Translations under genes and position numbers: made by a program
Notes under the pieces: generated by a model
What the model was told of the DNA's origin: nothing
Database searches by the model: none
The model's input: the letters and a program-made list of their open reading frames with translations, nothing else
Shown here: positions 7,112 to 13,268 of the stretch, piece by piece
How the letters are laid out: each line of letters opens with the position of its first letter
Numbering within the stretch: the stretch's first letter is position 1
Assembly: GCA_016926575.1 (NCBI GenBank)
Contig: JAFGOJ010000203.1
Coordinates: 1-15,757 of the forward strand
From: Anaerolineae bacterium
GTDB taxonomy: Bacteria; Chloroflexota; Anaerolineae; B4-G1; DUEL01
Direction of reading: 5' to 3'
Length of the DNA stretch: 15,757 nucleotides

Positions 7112-9118
7112 ATGAGGGTCGTCACTGGTAAAAGGCGGCGCTCTGTGGTAAGACATGACGGACATGGCGATCACACGCAAGGGGGTGTCACAATCGCTAC
7201 GGTAACGGTGCGTTTCATCTCCGAAGAGGATTCGGCGGCAACGAAACAGGTGACGGTACCGGTGGGCACGCTGGTGAGCGACGCCGCCCAGCAGGTGGGC
7301 ATCGACGTACAGATGCCATGTGGTGGGCAAGGGCGGTGCGGCCGCTGCGCAGTTATCGTCAAGGAAGGCGAGGTGCGCCGGCGCTCGACGCAGCGACTTT
7401 CTCCCGACGACGTCGCCGCTGGCTACGCGTTGGCTTGTCAGGCAACGCTGGAAAGCGACGCCGTTATCGTCGTGCCGCCGCAGGAGCGGATCGAACGGCG
7501 TATCAAGGAAGGCAAGCGTGCCAAAAAGGTCGAATTGCCCTTCCCCTATCACGTGTCGGACCAGCCGCTGCGCAAGGTCGTTGTGACACTCGAAGAACCT
7601 AGCCTGCATGACCAGACGGACGACTGGTCGCGTTTGAAGCGCGAAATGGCCCGCCGCTACGATCTGCGCGACGTCGAGGCGTCACTGCACGTGCTGCGTA
7701 AGATGGGGCGTGCCCTGCGCGAGGGTGAGTGGACGGTCACGGTGGTGCTGGAGACGGACAACCAGGCTCGCCCCGACGGCCCACCGCGCATCCTCGACAT
7801 CCTGCCCGGCGAGCACCTGGAGAGTCTATGGGGGGCCGCCATCGACATCGGCACGACGAGTAACGTGGTCTGGCTGGTCGACCTGCTCAGCGGCGAGGTG
7901 ATGGCCCAGGCGGTCGACTACAACGGGCAGATCGCGCGTGGGGAAGACGTCATCTCGCGCATCATCTACGCATCGAAGGGCAATGGCCTGCAAGAGCTGC
8001 AAGAGCTGGTGGTCGGCACGCTGAACCGCCTGCTGGGGCAGGTGGCGCAGGAGCGCGGCATCGGCGTCGACGAGATCTACCGCGTCGTCGTGGCCGGGAA
8101 CAGCACGATGATTCATCTGTTCGCCGGCATCCCGCCCGAGTCGATCCGGCTGATGCCTTTCATCACCGCGATCAACCAGCTTCCGCCGTTCTCGGCCCGC
8201 GACATCGGGCTGGGGGTGAACCCCGAGGCGGCCGTCGATTGCCTGCCGGGCATCGCGTCTTACGTCGGGGCCGACATCACAGCGGGTGTGGTCAGCTCGG
8301 GGATGTGCGGGGTGCAGGACCAGCTCACTCTGTTCGTCGACATCGGCACCAATGGCGAGATCGTGCTGGGCGATTGCAGTTGGCTGATCTCGTGTGCCTG
8401 CTCGGCCGGCCCGGCGTTCGAGGGTGCGGGCGTGGTGCATGGGATGCGCGCTACCGCCGGCGCCATCGAAGAGGTGTGGGTCAACCCGGAGAATCACGAG
8501 GTCACGTACCGCGTCATCGGCGAGGAGAAGCCGCGCGGCATCTGCGGTTCGGGCCTGATCGGCTTGATTGCAGAGATGTTCGTCGCCGGCGTGATCGACA
8601 AGAGCGGCAACATCGACCTGACGTTGCCCACGCCGCGCGTGCGCCAGGGCGGTCACGGCCCCGAGTACGTGGTGGCCTGGGCCAGCGAGGCGGCGTTCGG
8701 TGAGGACATTGCCATCACTGCGGTCGACATCGACAACCTGATGCGGGCCAAGGCGGCGATTTACGCCGGATTCTCGGTCTTGGCGCGCAGTGTAGGGCTG
8801 ACGTTGGCCGACGTGGGGCAGGTGCTGATCGGTGGGGCCTTCGGCCAGTACATCAACGTCGAGAAAGGGGTGCAGGTGGGCCTGCTGCCCGACAAGCCCT
8901 TCGACAACTTCCACTTTCTGGGCAACACGTCTGTGCGCGGGTCGTACGTGGCGCTCTTGTCGCGCGAGATGCGCCAGCGTGTGGACGAAATCGGGCAGAT
9001 GATGACCTATCTCGAACTCTCCGCCGACAACTCCTTCTTCGACGAATTCAACGCGGCGATGTTCCTGCCGCATACAGACGAGATGCAGTTCCCGTCGGTG
9101 GCTGCTTTGAAAAAGTAG
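7112..9118 (+). CDS. acsV: Ferredoxin/ASKHA-domain reductive activator of the corrinoid protein
   Basis: The protein belongs to the RACo/AcsV (DUF4445) family, which uses ATP to re-reduce corrinoid protein trapped as Co(II). Counting from the ATG at 7112, an N-terminal [2Fe-2S] ferredoxin domain has C70, C76, C79 and C109. A linker of about 110 residues follows. Then comes the ASKHA ATPase fold, with IDIGTT at 244-249, DIGTNGE near 410, a CSAGPAFEGAGV segment and IGGAFGQYINVEKG. The start is uncertain. The first 27 codons look non-coding (RRR- and His/Gly-rich) and have no good ribosome site. GTG at 7145 is possible. The best Shine-Dalgarno (AAGGGGG, 7179-7185) serves an in-frame ATC at 7193, giving a start where the family homology begins. 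The stop is firm. cooC follows 9 bases later. Confidence 0.93.
   Translation: MRVVTGKRRRSVVRHDGHGDHTQGGVTIATVTVRFISEEDSAATKQVTVPVGTLVSDAAQQVGIDVQMPCGGQGRCGRCAVIVKEGEVRRRSTQRLSPDDVAAGYALACQATLESDAVIVVPPQERIERRIKEGKRAKKVELPFPYHVSDQPLRKVVVTLEEPSLHDQTDDWSRLKREMARRYDLRDVEASLHVLRKMGRALREGEWTVTVVLETDNQARPDGPPRILDILPGEHLESLWGAAIDIGTTSNVVWLVDLLSGEVMAQAVDYNGQIARGEDVISRIIYASKGNGLQELQELVVGTLNRLLGQVAQERGIGVDEIYRVVVAGNSTMIHLFAGIPPESIRLMPFITAINQLPPFSARDIGLGVNPEAAVDCLPGIASYVGADITAGVVSSGMCGVQDQLTLFVDIGTNGEIVLGDCSWLISCACSAGPAFEGAGVVHGMRATAGAIEEVWVNPENHEVTYRVIGEEKPRGICGSGLIGLIAEMFVAGVIDKSGNIDLTLPTPRVRQGGHGPEYVVAWASEAAFGEDIAITAVDIDNLMRAKAAIYAGFSVLARSVGLTLADVGQVLIGGAFGQYINVEKGVQVGLLPDKPFDNFHFLGNTSVRGSYVALLSREMRQRVDEIGQMMTYLELSADNSFFDEFNAAMFLPHTDEMQFPSVAALKK
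7179..7195 (+). promoter_or_regulatory. Shine-Dalgarno and probable ATC start of acsV
   Basis: AAGGGGG at 7179-7185 lies 7 bases before an in-frame ATC codon at 7193-7195. No ATG, GTG or TTG in this frame lies at a suitable distance. The nearest ATGs, at 7155 and 7164, are out of frame. Starting here gives a protein whose first residues (ATVTVRF after Met) match the beginning of the ferredoxin domain. Confidence 0.45.
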
Positions 9119-9127
9119 AGGGATCCT

Positions 9128-9904
9128 TTGACGAAGACGATTGCGTTAGCCGGGAAGGGCGGCACGGGCAAGACGACGATTTCGGCCTGCCTGATCCGCT
9201 ACTTGTTGGAAGAAAAGGGTGGGGCGGTCCTCGCTATCGACGCCGATCCGGCCACCAACCTCAACCTGGTGCTGGGGATGGAGGTCGAGCAGACGATCGG
9301 CGACATTCGCGAGGATATGCTCGATATGGTGCATTCCAGTGGTGCGCTGGCCGGTTCGATGCCCGGTGGGATGAGCAAGCAGGATTATCTCGACTACCAG
9401 GTGCAGATGTCTCTGGTGGAGGGGAATCGCGTGGACCTGCTGGTGATGGGCCGCCCGGAGGGGCCGGGGTGCTACTGCGCCGCAAATCAGATGCTGCGTG
9501 TGATTGTCGACCGGCTGAACAAGCAGTACGATTACGTGGTGGTCGACAACGAGGCCGGTATGGAGCACCTCAGCCGCCGCACGACGCGGGACGTCGATGT
9601 GCTGTTGTTGGTCACCGACCCCACCCAGCGCGGTGTCATCACAGCCCAACGTATGGCCGAAATGGTGCCCGGGCTGGAGATTGGCGTGGGGAGCGTCTAT
9701 CTGATCGTCAATCGGCTGCGCGGCGAGATGCCCCCGTCGCTGGCCGCGGCGATTGAATCGACCGGGTTGAATCTGGTTGCCACGGTGCCCGAGGACCCCG
9801 CTATGGCGGAGTTCGAGTTCACGGGCCGGCCGTTGATCGAGCTGCCTCTGGAGACGGACGTTTACCAGGCTGTTCGTCAGATAGCCGAGAAGATTTTGTC
9901 GTAA
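9128..9904 (+). CDS. cooC: CODH nickel-insertion accessory ATPase
   Basis: CooC is a dimeric MinD/Mrp-family P-loop ATPase that helps deliver nickel to the CODH C-cluster and, as the related AcsF, to the ACS A-cluster. The deviant Walker A motif GKGGTGKTT is at residues 9-17. The nickel-binding C-x-C pair is C115-Y-C117. The family signature DNEAGMEHLSRRT is at 140-152. The length of 258 residues is typical. The start is a TTG at 9128, fixed by GAGGGA at 9118-9123 and by the immediate MTKTIALAGKGG sequence; no ATG fits. The gene follows acsV by 9 bases, so the two maturation factors form a pair. The weaker start codon fits a protein needed in less than enzyme amounts (inference). Sequence alone cannot say whether it serves CooS, ACS or both. 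Confidence 0.95.
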   Translation: MTKTIALAGKGGTGKTTISACLIRYLLEEKGGAVLAIDADPATNLNLVLGMEVEQTIGDIREDMLDMVHSSGALAGSMPGGMSKQDYLDYQVQMSLVEGNRVDLLVMGRPEGPGCYCAANQMLRVIVDRLNKQYDYVVVDNEAGMEHLSRRTTRDVDVLLLVTDPTQRGVITAQRMAEMVPGLEIGVGSVYLIVNRLRGEMPPSLAAAIESTGLNLVATVPEDPAMAEFEFTGRPLIELPLETDVYQAVRQIAEKILS

Positions 9905-9911
9905 TTCGATT

Positions 9912-9938
9912 TTCCCGAAGACTCTCAGCTTTCGGGAA
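9912..9938 (+). terminator. Hairpin between cooC and acsE
   Basis: TTCCCGAA (9912-9919) pairs perfectly with TTCGGGAA (9931-9938) around an 11-base loop, 7 bases after the cooC stop. There is no T-tract after it, so it is more likely a weak attenuator or RNA-processing element than a strong terminator. Confidence 0.4.
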
Positions 9939-9954
9939 GATCGCCATCACGTGT

Positions 9955-9961
9955 AAGGAGG
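9955..9961 (+). promoter_or_regulatory. Consensus Shine-Dalgarno of acsE
   Basis: AAGGAGG lies 7 bases before the acsE ATG. It is the closest match to the anti-Shine-Dalgarno among the sites I examined in this window and fits a highly translated enzyme gene, in contrast to the weak starts of acsV and cooC. Confidence 0.8.
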
Positions 9962-9968
9962 AATTCGA

Positions 9969-10892
9969 ATGTATATTATCGCTGAAAATATTCACATCAT
10001 CTCGCCCAAGGTCAAGCAGGCCATCGCCGATCGGGACGAAGCGTTTTTCCAGGATTTGGTGGTGCGCATGGTGGATGCAGGTTCGAACGCCATCGATTTG
10101 AACATTGGCCCGCAAAAGAAATTCGGGCACGAGCTGCTGCCCTGGCTGGTCAAGGTCGTCGAACAGGTCACCGACCTGCCGTTGGTGTTCGACACGACGA
10201 ACCTGGCTGCCATCGAGGCGGCCTGCCAGGTCGTCAGCAAGGCCCAGCCGATCATCAACTCCACCGACGCGCGCGCGGAACGGTTGGAGACGGTACCGGC
10301 GGTCGCTAAGAAGTACAATACGCGTATGGTCGCGCTGACGATGGCCGAGGGAATGATCCCGGTCGGGGCCGACGAGCGGGTCGGCATTGCACTGGAGCGG
10401 CTGATTCCCTACATGTTGGAGATCGACTTCCCTATCACCGACCTGATCATTGACCCGTTGGTGCTGACGGTCTCCGGCTGTCAAGAGTACTGCCCGGAGT
10501 GCATCGAGGCCGTGCGTATGCTCAAGTTCGCCTGGGACCCGCCCCCCCTATCTAACGGTGGCCTGTCCAACGTCTCCAACGCCGTGCCGAACGAGATGCG
10601 CCCGTTGTTGAACCGCACCTACCAGGTGATGCTGATGGGCGCGGGCATCGACATCATCATCGCCGACCCGTTCGATAAGGATTTGATGGAGTGGATCCGC
10701 GTCGTTGAACAGCGCGACGAGTCTACCCCGCTCAACAAGCTGCTGGTCAAGCTGCACGACCGGGTCGAGGCGATGGAGGAACTCCAGCCTTCTGATGTGG
10801 ACATGAACGATCCCATGCAGGCCGACATTTGGAAGACGGTGCAGGTTTTGCTCAACAAGATCATCTACACCGACTCCTACCTGCGCATCTAA
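9969..10892 (+). CDS. acsE: Methyl-THF:corrinoid iron-sulfur protein methyltransferase
   Basis: AcsE transfers the methyl group of 5-methyltetrahydrofolate to Co(I) of the corrinoid protein, linking the methyl and carbonyl branches. The pterin-binding TIM-barrel landmarks are visible: DLN at 43-45, D75 (FDTTN), N97 (INST), D162 (IDPL) and N201 in LSNVSN, which matches the active-site Asn199 of Moorella AcsE. The protein is 307 residues against 262 in Moorella. The extra length is essentially one insertion at about residues 243-290, between the ADPFDKDLMEW segment and the conserved LLNKIIYTDSYL tail. A cysteine group (C171, C175, C178) follows the IDPL strand, where Moorella AcsE has none. A consensus ribosome binding site fixes the start. 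The use of methyl-THF rather than methanopterin is inferred from family membership and the adjacent folD. Confidence 0.95.
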   Translation: MYIIAENIHIISPKVKQAIADRDEAFFQDLVVRMVDAGSNAIDLNIGPQKKFGHELLPWLVKVVEQVTDLPLVFDTTNLAAIEAACQVVSKAQPIINSTDARAERLETVPAVAKKYNTRMVALTMAEGMIPVGADERVGIALERLIPYMLEIDFPITDLIIDPLVLTVSGCQEYCPECIEAVRMLKFAWDPPPLSNGGLSNVSNAVPNEMRPLLNRTYQVMLMGAGIDIIIADPFDKDLMEWIRVVEQRDESTPLNKLLVKLHDRVEAMEELQPSDVDMNDPMQADIWKTVQVLLNKIIYTDSYLRI

Positions 10893-10902
10893 TGGCCGAT
10901 CC

Positions 10903-10960
10903 GGACACGGATTAACACGGATTCTCACAGATCGTGTCAAATCGGTGTTAATCTGTGTCC
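10903..10960. repeat. Imperfect 21-bp inverted repeat between acsE and folD
   Basis: The arms at 10903-10923 and 10940-10960 pair at 19 of 21 positions by Watson-Crick, with one G-U and one G-G mismatch, around a 16-base loop. The left arm itself contains the direct repeat CACGGATT twice. A T-rich CTCTTTCTT follows the right arm, so on the plus strand it could work as a terminator. Sequences of the CACGGATTAACACGGATT type recur between genes in several environmental bacterial genomes, so a dispersed repeat is likely. Confidence 0.7.
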
Positions 10961-10966
10961 CTCTTT

Positions 10967-10987
10967 CTTGCATCCTGCATCTTGATA
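10967..10987. repeat. Degenerate heptamer tandem repeat before folD
   Basis: Three consecutive 7-base units, CTTGCAT, CCTGCAT and CTTGATA, run up to the folD ribosome binding site (AGGA at 10987-10990). They look like decayed heptanucleotide tandem repeats of the kind described in cyanobacteria and seen in other genomes. Only three units are present. Confidence 0.4.
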
Positions 10988-10998
10988 GGACGTGAACT

Positions 10999-11883
10999 AT
11001 GACAGCACAATTACTCGACGGAAACGCAGTGTCGGCGGCGATCCGCGCAGAGGTCGCGGACGAGGCCGCCCAGCTCAAAGCCACCCACGGCATCGTGCCG
11101 GGCCTGGCCACGGTCTTGGTGGGGGAGGACCCCGCCTCGATGACCTACGTGGAGATGAAGCAGGAGCAGTGCCGTAAGGCAGGTATGAGCGCCTTCGAGC
11201 GTGTGCTGCCCGAGGATGTCACGCAGGAGGGCTTGGAAGCGGCCATCGCCGAGCTGAACGCCGATCCCAACGTGCACGGCATCCTGGTGCAACTCCCTCT
11301 GCCGGATCACCTGGACGAGGACCGCACCCTGGCAGCGATCGCGCTGGACAAGGATGTGGACGGCTTCCATCCGACCAACGTCGCCAAACTGGCGCTGCAA
11401 GACGTCGAACCGGCGTTCGCGCCGTGTATGCCGTTGGGCGGCATCGAGCTGCTGGACCGGTACGGGGTAGAGATCCACGGCAAGCACGCGGTGGTGCTGG
11501 GGCCGAGCAACATCGTCGGCCTGCCACTGGCGCTCCTGCTGATGAACCGTGGGGCGACGCTCACCGTGTGCCACGCGCATACGGCGGATTTGCCGCTCCT
11601 CGTGCGCCTGGGCGATATCGTCGTGGCGGCCATCGACGAGCCGCGTATGGTGAAGGCCGACTGGGTCAAGCCCGGCGCGGCGGTGATCGACGTGGGTTGG
11701 AGCCGGGTGAAGGACGAGACGGCGAAGAAGGGCTTCCGCGTCGTGGGCAACGTCGATTTCGACGCGGTGCAGGAGGTGGCGGGCTACATCACCCCCGTCC
11801 CCGGCGGCACCGGCCCGATGACGATTGCCATGCTGCTCAAAAACACGCTGCTTTCGGCTAAGCGCCACGCGGGGATTGAGTAG
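10999..11883 (+). CDS. folD: Bifunctional methylene-THF dehydrogenase / methenyl-THF cyclohydrolase
   Basis: FolD catalyses the two interconversions between 10-formyl-THF, methenyl-THF and methylene-THF in the methyl branch. The catalytic residues fall at the same numbers as in E. coli FolD: Y50, K54, Q98 and D121 (YVEMK, VQLPLP, DVDGFHP). The 294-residue length is typical. The nucleotide-binding half is divergent. The usual GRS motif reads G168-P169-S170, and the usual CHSxT reads CHAHT (191-195). The protein therefore lacks the Arg and Ser that contact the NADP 2'-phosphate in human FolD-type enzymes. DVGINR reads DVGWSR, and PGGVGPMT reads PGGTGPMT. This suggests NAD rather than NADP use, but E. 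coli FolD uses another arginine, so it is not proof. AGGA lies 8 bases before the ATG. A 106-base gap with repeats separates it from acsE. Confidence 0.95.
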   Translation: MTAQLLDGNAVSAAIRAEVADEAAQLKATHGIVPGLATVLVGEDPASMTYVEMKQEQCRKAGMSAFERVLPEDVTQEGLEAAIAELNADPNVHGILVQLPLPDHLDEDRTLAAIALDKDVDGFHPTNVAKLALQDVEPAFAPCMPLGGIELLDRYGVEIHGKHAVVLGPSNIVGLPLALLLMNRGATLTVCHAHTADLPLLVRLGDIVVAAIDEPRMVKADWVKPGAAVIDVGWSRVKDETAKKGFRVVGNVDFDAVQEVAGYITPVPGGTGPMTIAMLLKNTLLSAKRHAGIE

Positions 11884-11891
11884 CGGATACT

Positions 11892-11943
11892 GTAGGGTGG
11901 CTTGCAGAGCCGCCGTGGCTGGCGGGCAAGAAGCCCGTCCTAC
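11892..11943. repeat. Branched palindromic element between folD and hdrC
   Basis: Two adjacent hairpins, 11896-11914 (7-bp stem, 5-base loop) and 11921-11939 (7-bp stem with one G-U, 5-base loop AAGAA), are flanked by GTAGG (11892-11896) and its complement CCTAC (11939-11943). The outer stem shares one base at each end with the inner stems, so all pairs cannot form fully at once. The folD stop is 8 bases upstream and the hdrC ribosome binding site (GAGGAG, 11945-11950) is immediately downstream. It looks like a small mobile or dispersed palindrome. Confidence 0.6.
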
Positions 11944-11954
11944 TGAGGAGAATT

Positions 11955-12359
11955 ATGCGAGAGATCATCTCGGCCAGTCGGATTCATAGCGACCTGGTCC
12001 GCAACGTCGAAGAGATCAGCGGAGAACATCTGTTGGCCTGTAACCAGTGCGGCAAGTGCAGCGCCGGTTGCCCGGTGGCCTCCGTGATGGATATGCTTCC
12101 CAGCCAGGTCATCCGTATGGCTCAACTGGGGATGGAAGACGTGTTGGAGAGCAACACGATCTGGATCTGCGCCTCGTGTCTGACCTGCGTCACGCGCTGC
12201 CCCAAGGGCGTCAATCTGCCAAGGATGATGGAGGCGCTGCGCGAGGTCTCTCTTCGCTCCGGGGTGACGAAACTGGACTTGGACAGCCTGCCGCCGGAGT
12301 TGGTGCGCGAACTGCCCCAACTGGCGATCGTCGGCGGGTTTAGAAAATACATGAAGTGA
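11955..12359 (+). CDS. hdrC: HdrC-like protein with two [4Fe-4S] clusters
   Basis: This small soluble electron carrier resembles subunit C of heterodisulfide reductase and passes electrons between HdrA and HdrB. Two ferredoxin-type motifs are complete: C29-x2-C32-x2-C35-x3-C39-P and C72-x2-C75-x2-C78-x3-C82-P. At 134 residues it has no membrane segment, unlike HdrE-linked or DsrK-like forms. GAGGAG 4 bases before the ATG region fixes the start. In acetogens such as Moorella, Hdr-like subunits sit beside metF/metV and are thought to serve methylene-THF reduction. Here the link to folD and CODH/ACS suggests a similar role. No methanogen-type coenzyme M/B heterodisulfide is implied. Confidence 0.92.
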   Translation: MREIISASRIHSDLVRNVEEISGEHLLACNQCGKCSAGCPVASVMDMLPSQVIRMAQLGMEDVLESNTIWICASCLTCVTRCPKGVNLPRMMEALREVSLRSGVTKLDLDSLPPELVRELPQLAIVGGFRKYMK

Positions 12360-12365
12360 CCCTCT

Positions 12366-12379
12366 GGGAGGTGTCGATG
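12366..12379 (+). promoter_or_regulatory. Ribosome binding site deciding the hdrB start
   Basis: GGGAGG at 12366-12371 stands 5 bases before ATG 12377. The longer in-frame alternative, GTG 12356, lies inside the end of hdrC, has no suitable Shine-Dalgarno, and would add seven residues not expected before the conserved PYYPGC start of HdrB. ATG 12377 is therefore preferred. Confidence 0.75.
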
Positions 12380-13237
12380 GGCGTTCCCTATTATCCGGGA
12401 TGCACGCTGTCTACGAACGCGAAGGGATACGACCGCTCGGGCCGGGCAGTGGCCGCCGCGCTGGGGATGGAGCTGGTCGAGTTGCCGGAATGGCAGTGCT
12501 GCGGGGCGACGTTCCCTCTGGCTACTGACAACTCGTTGGCGCTCATTGCCCCCACGCGCATCCTCTACCAGGCGGAGCAGCAAGGCGACCGGGTAGCCGC
12601 GCTCTGCGCGATCTGCTACCACGTCCTCAAACGCACCCAGACGACCCTGGCGCGTGACACGGAGATGCACGACCGCATCAACTGGTTCACCGAACAGGAT
12701 TACCAGGGCCGGGTGACGGTCTCGCACCTGTTGGAAATTCTGCGCGACGACGTGGGCTGGGAGGCGCTGGCGCAGAAGGTCGTGCGTCCACTGACCGGGC
12801 TGCGCGCCGCGCCGTACTACGGCTGCCTCCTGCTGCGCCCCTACGATGAAATCGGCATGGATGATCCCGAGAACCCCTCCATCCTGCACGACCTGCTGCG
12901 CGCCTTGGGTGCGGAGGTGGTCGACTTCCCGTACAACATCGAGTGCTGCGGCTCCTACCTGACGGTGAAGGAACCGGGCATCTCCGAGAACCTCTCTCAG
13001 GACATCGTTGCGTCTGCGCGCGACCATCAGGCCCAGGTCATCGTCACCGCCTGCCCGCTGTGTCAATTCAACCTGGAGTACCCGCAGCGCGAGAAGGCGT
13101 CCGGCCGTACCGGCGACGAGATCCCCGTGGTCTATTTCACCCAGTTGATGGCCGTGGCGTTGGGGCTGCCGGAGGAAGAGTGGGGCATGGAGACGGGGCA
13201 CTTTGTGGATCCGCGACCTTTGTTCAATGGCAAATGA
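12377..13237 (+). CDS. hdrB: HdrB-like protein with two CCG domains
   Basis: HdrB-type subunits hold non-cubane [4Fe-4S] clusters that reduce a disulfide or related acceptor. Both cysteine-rich CCG domains are intact. The first has C9, C41-C42-G and C77-x2-C80. The second has C150, C190-C191-G and C226-x2-C229. Its 286 residues are typical of soluble HdrB. The physiological acceptor is unknown; in bacteria with THF-based Wood-Ljungdahl pathways, HdrB-like proteins may connect to methylene-THF reductase. The start is chosen from the GGGAGG site, 17 bases after the hdrC stop. The stop codon falls within a small repeat (AAATGA units), so the last few residues may have been shaped by repeat insertion. 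Confidence 0.92.
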   Translation: MGVPYYPGCTLSTNAKGYDRSGRAVAAALGMELVELPEWQCCGATFPLATDNSLALIAPTRILYQAEQQGDRVAALCAICYHVLKRTQTTLARDTEMHDRINWFTEQDYQGRVTVSHLLEILRDDVGWEALAQKVVRPLTGLRAAPYYGCLLLRPYDEIGMDDPENPSILHDLLRALGAEVVDFPYNIECCGSYLTVKEPGISENLSQDIVASARDHQAQVIVTACPLCQFNLEYPQREKASGRTGDEIPVVYFTQLMAVALGLPEEEWGMETGHFVDPRPLFNGK

Positions 13238-13260
13238 TCAAATGACAAAGGACAACAAAG
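13231..13260. repeat. Heptamer-like A-rich tandem repeat at the hdrB end
   Basis: Units AAATGAT, AAATGAC, AAAGGAC and AACAAAG follow one another, with a single C after the first. The run supplies the hdrB stop codon and fills the short gap to the aminotransferase start. Its A-rich composition differs sharply from the GC-rich flanking genes. It may be a decayed short tandem repeat. Confidence 0.45.
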
Positions 13261-13268
13261 AAGAGACT

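Noticed and set aside
7826..9073. 415-codon minus-strand frame opposite acsV
   Set aside because: Same shadow effect; it lies wholly within a well-supported ASKHA-domain gene.
12356..12376. GTG start for hdrB overlapping hdrC
   Set aside because: No Shine-Dalgarno is placed for it, and it adds residues before the conserved PYYPGC start; ATG 12377 with GGGAGG is better.
13203..13268. N-terminal extension of the aminotransferase from upstream in-frame starts
   Set aside because: The extension (Asp/Lys/Asn-rich, ending KDNKEET) is encoded by the hdrB end and repeat sequence and has no family similarity.
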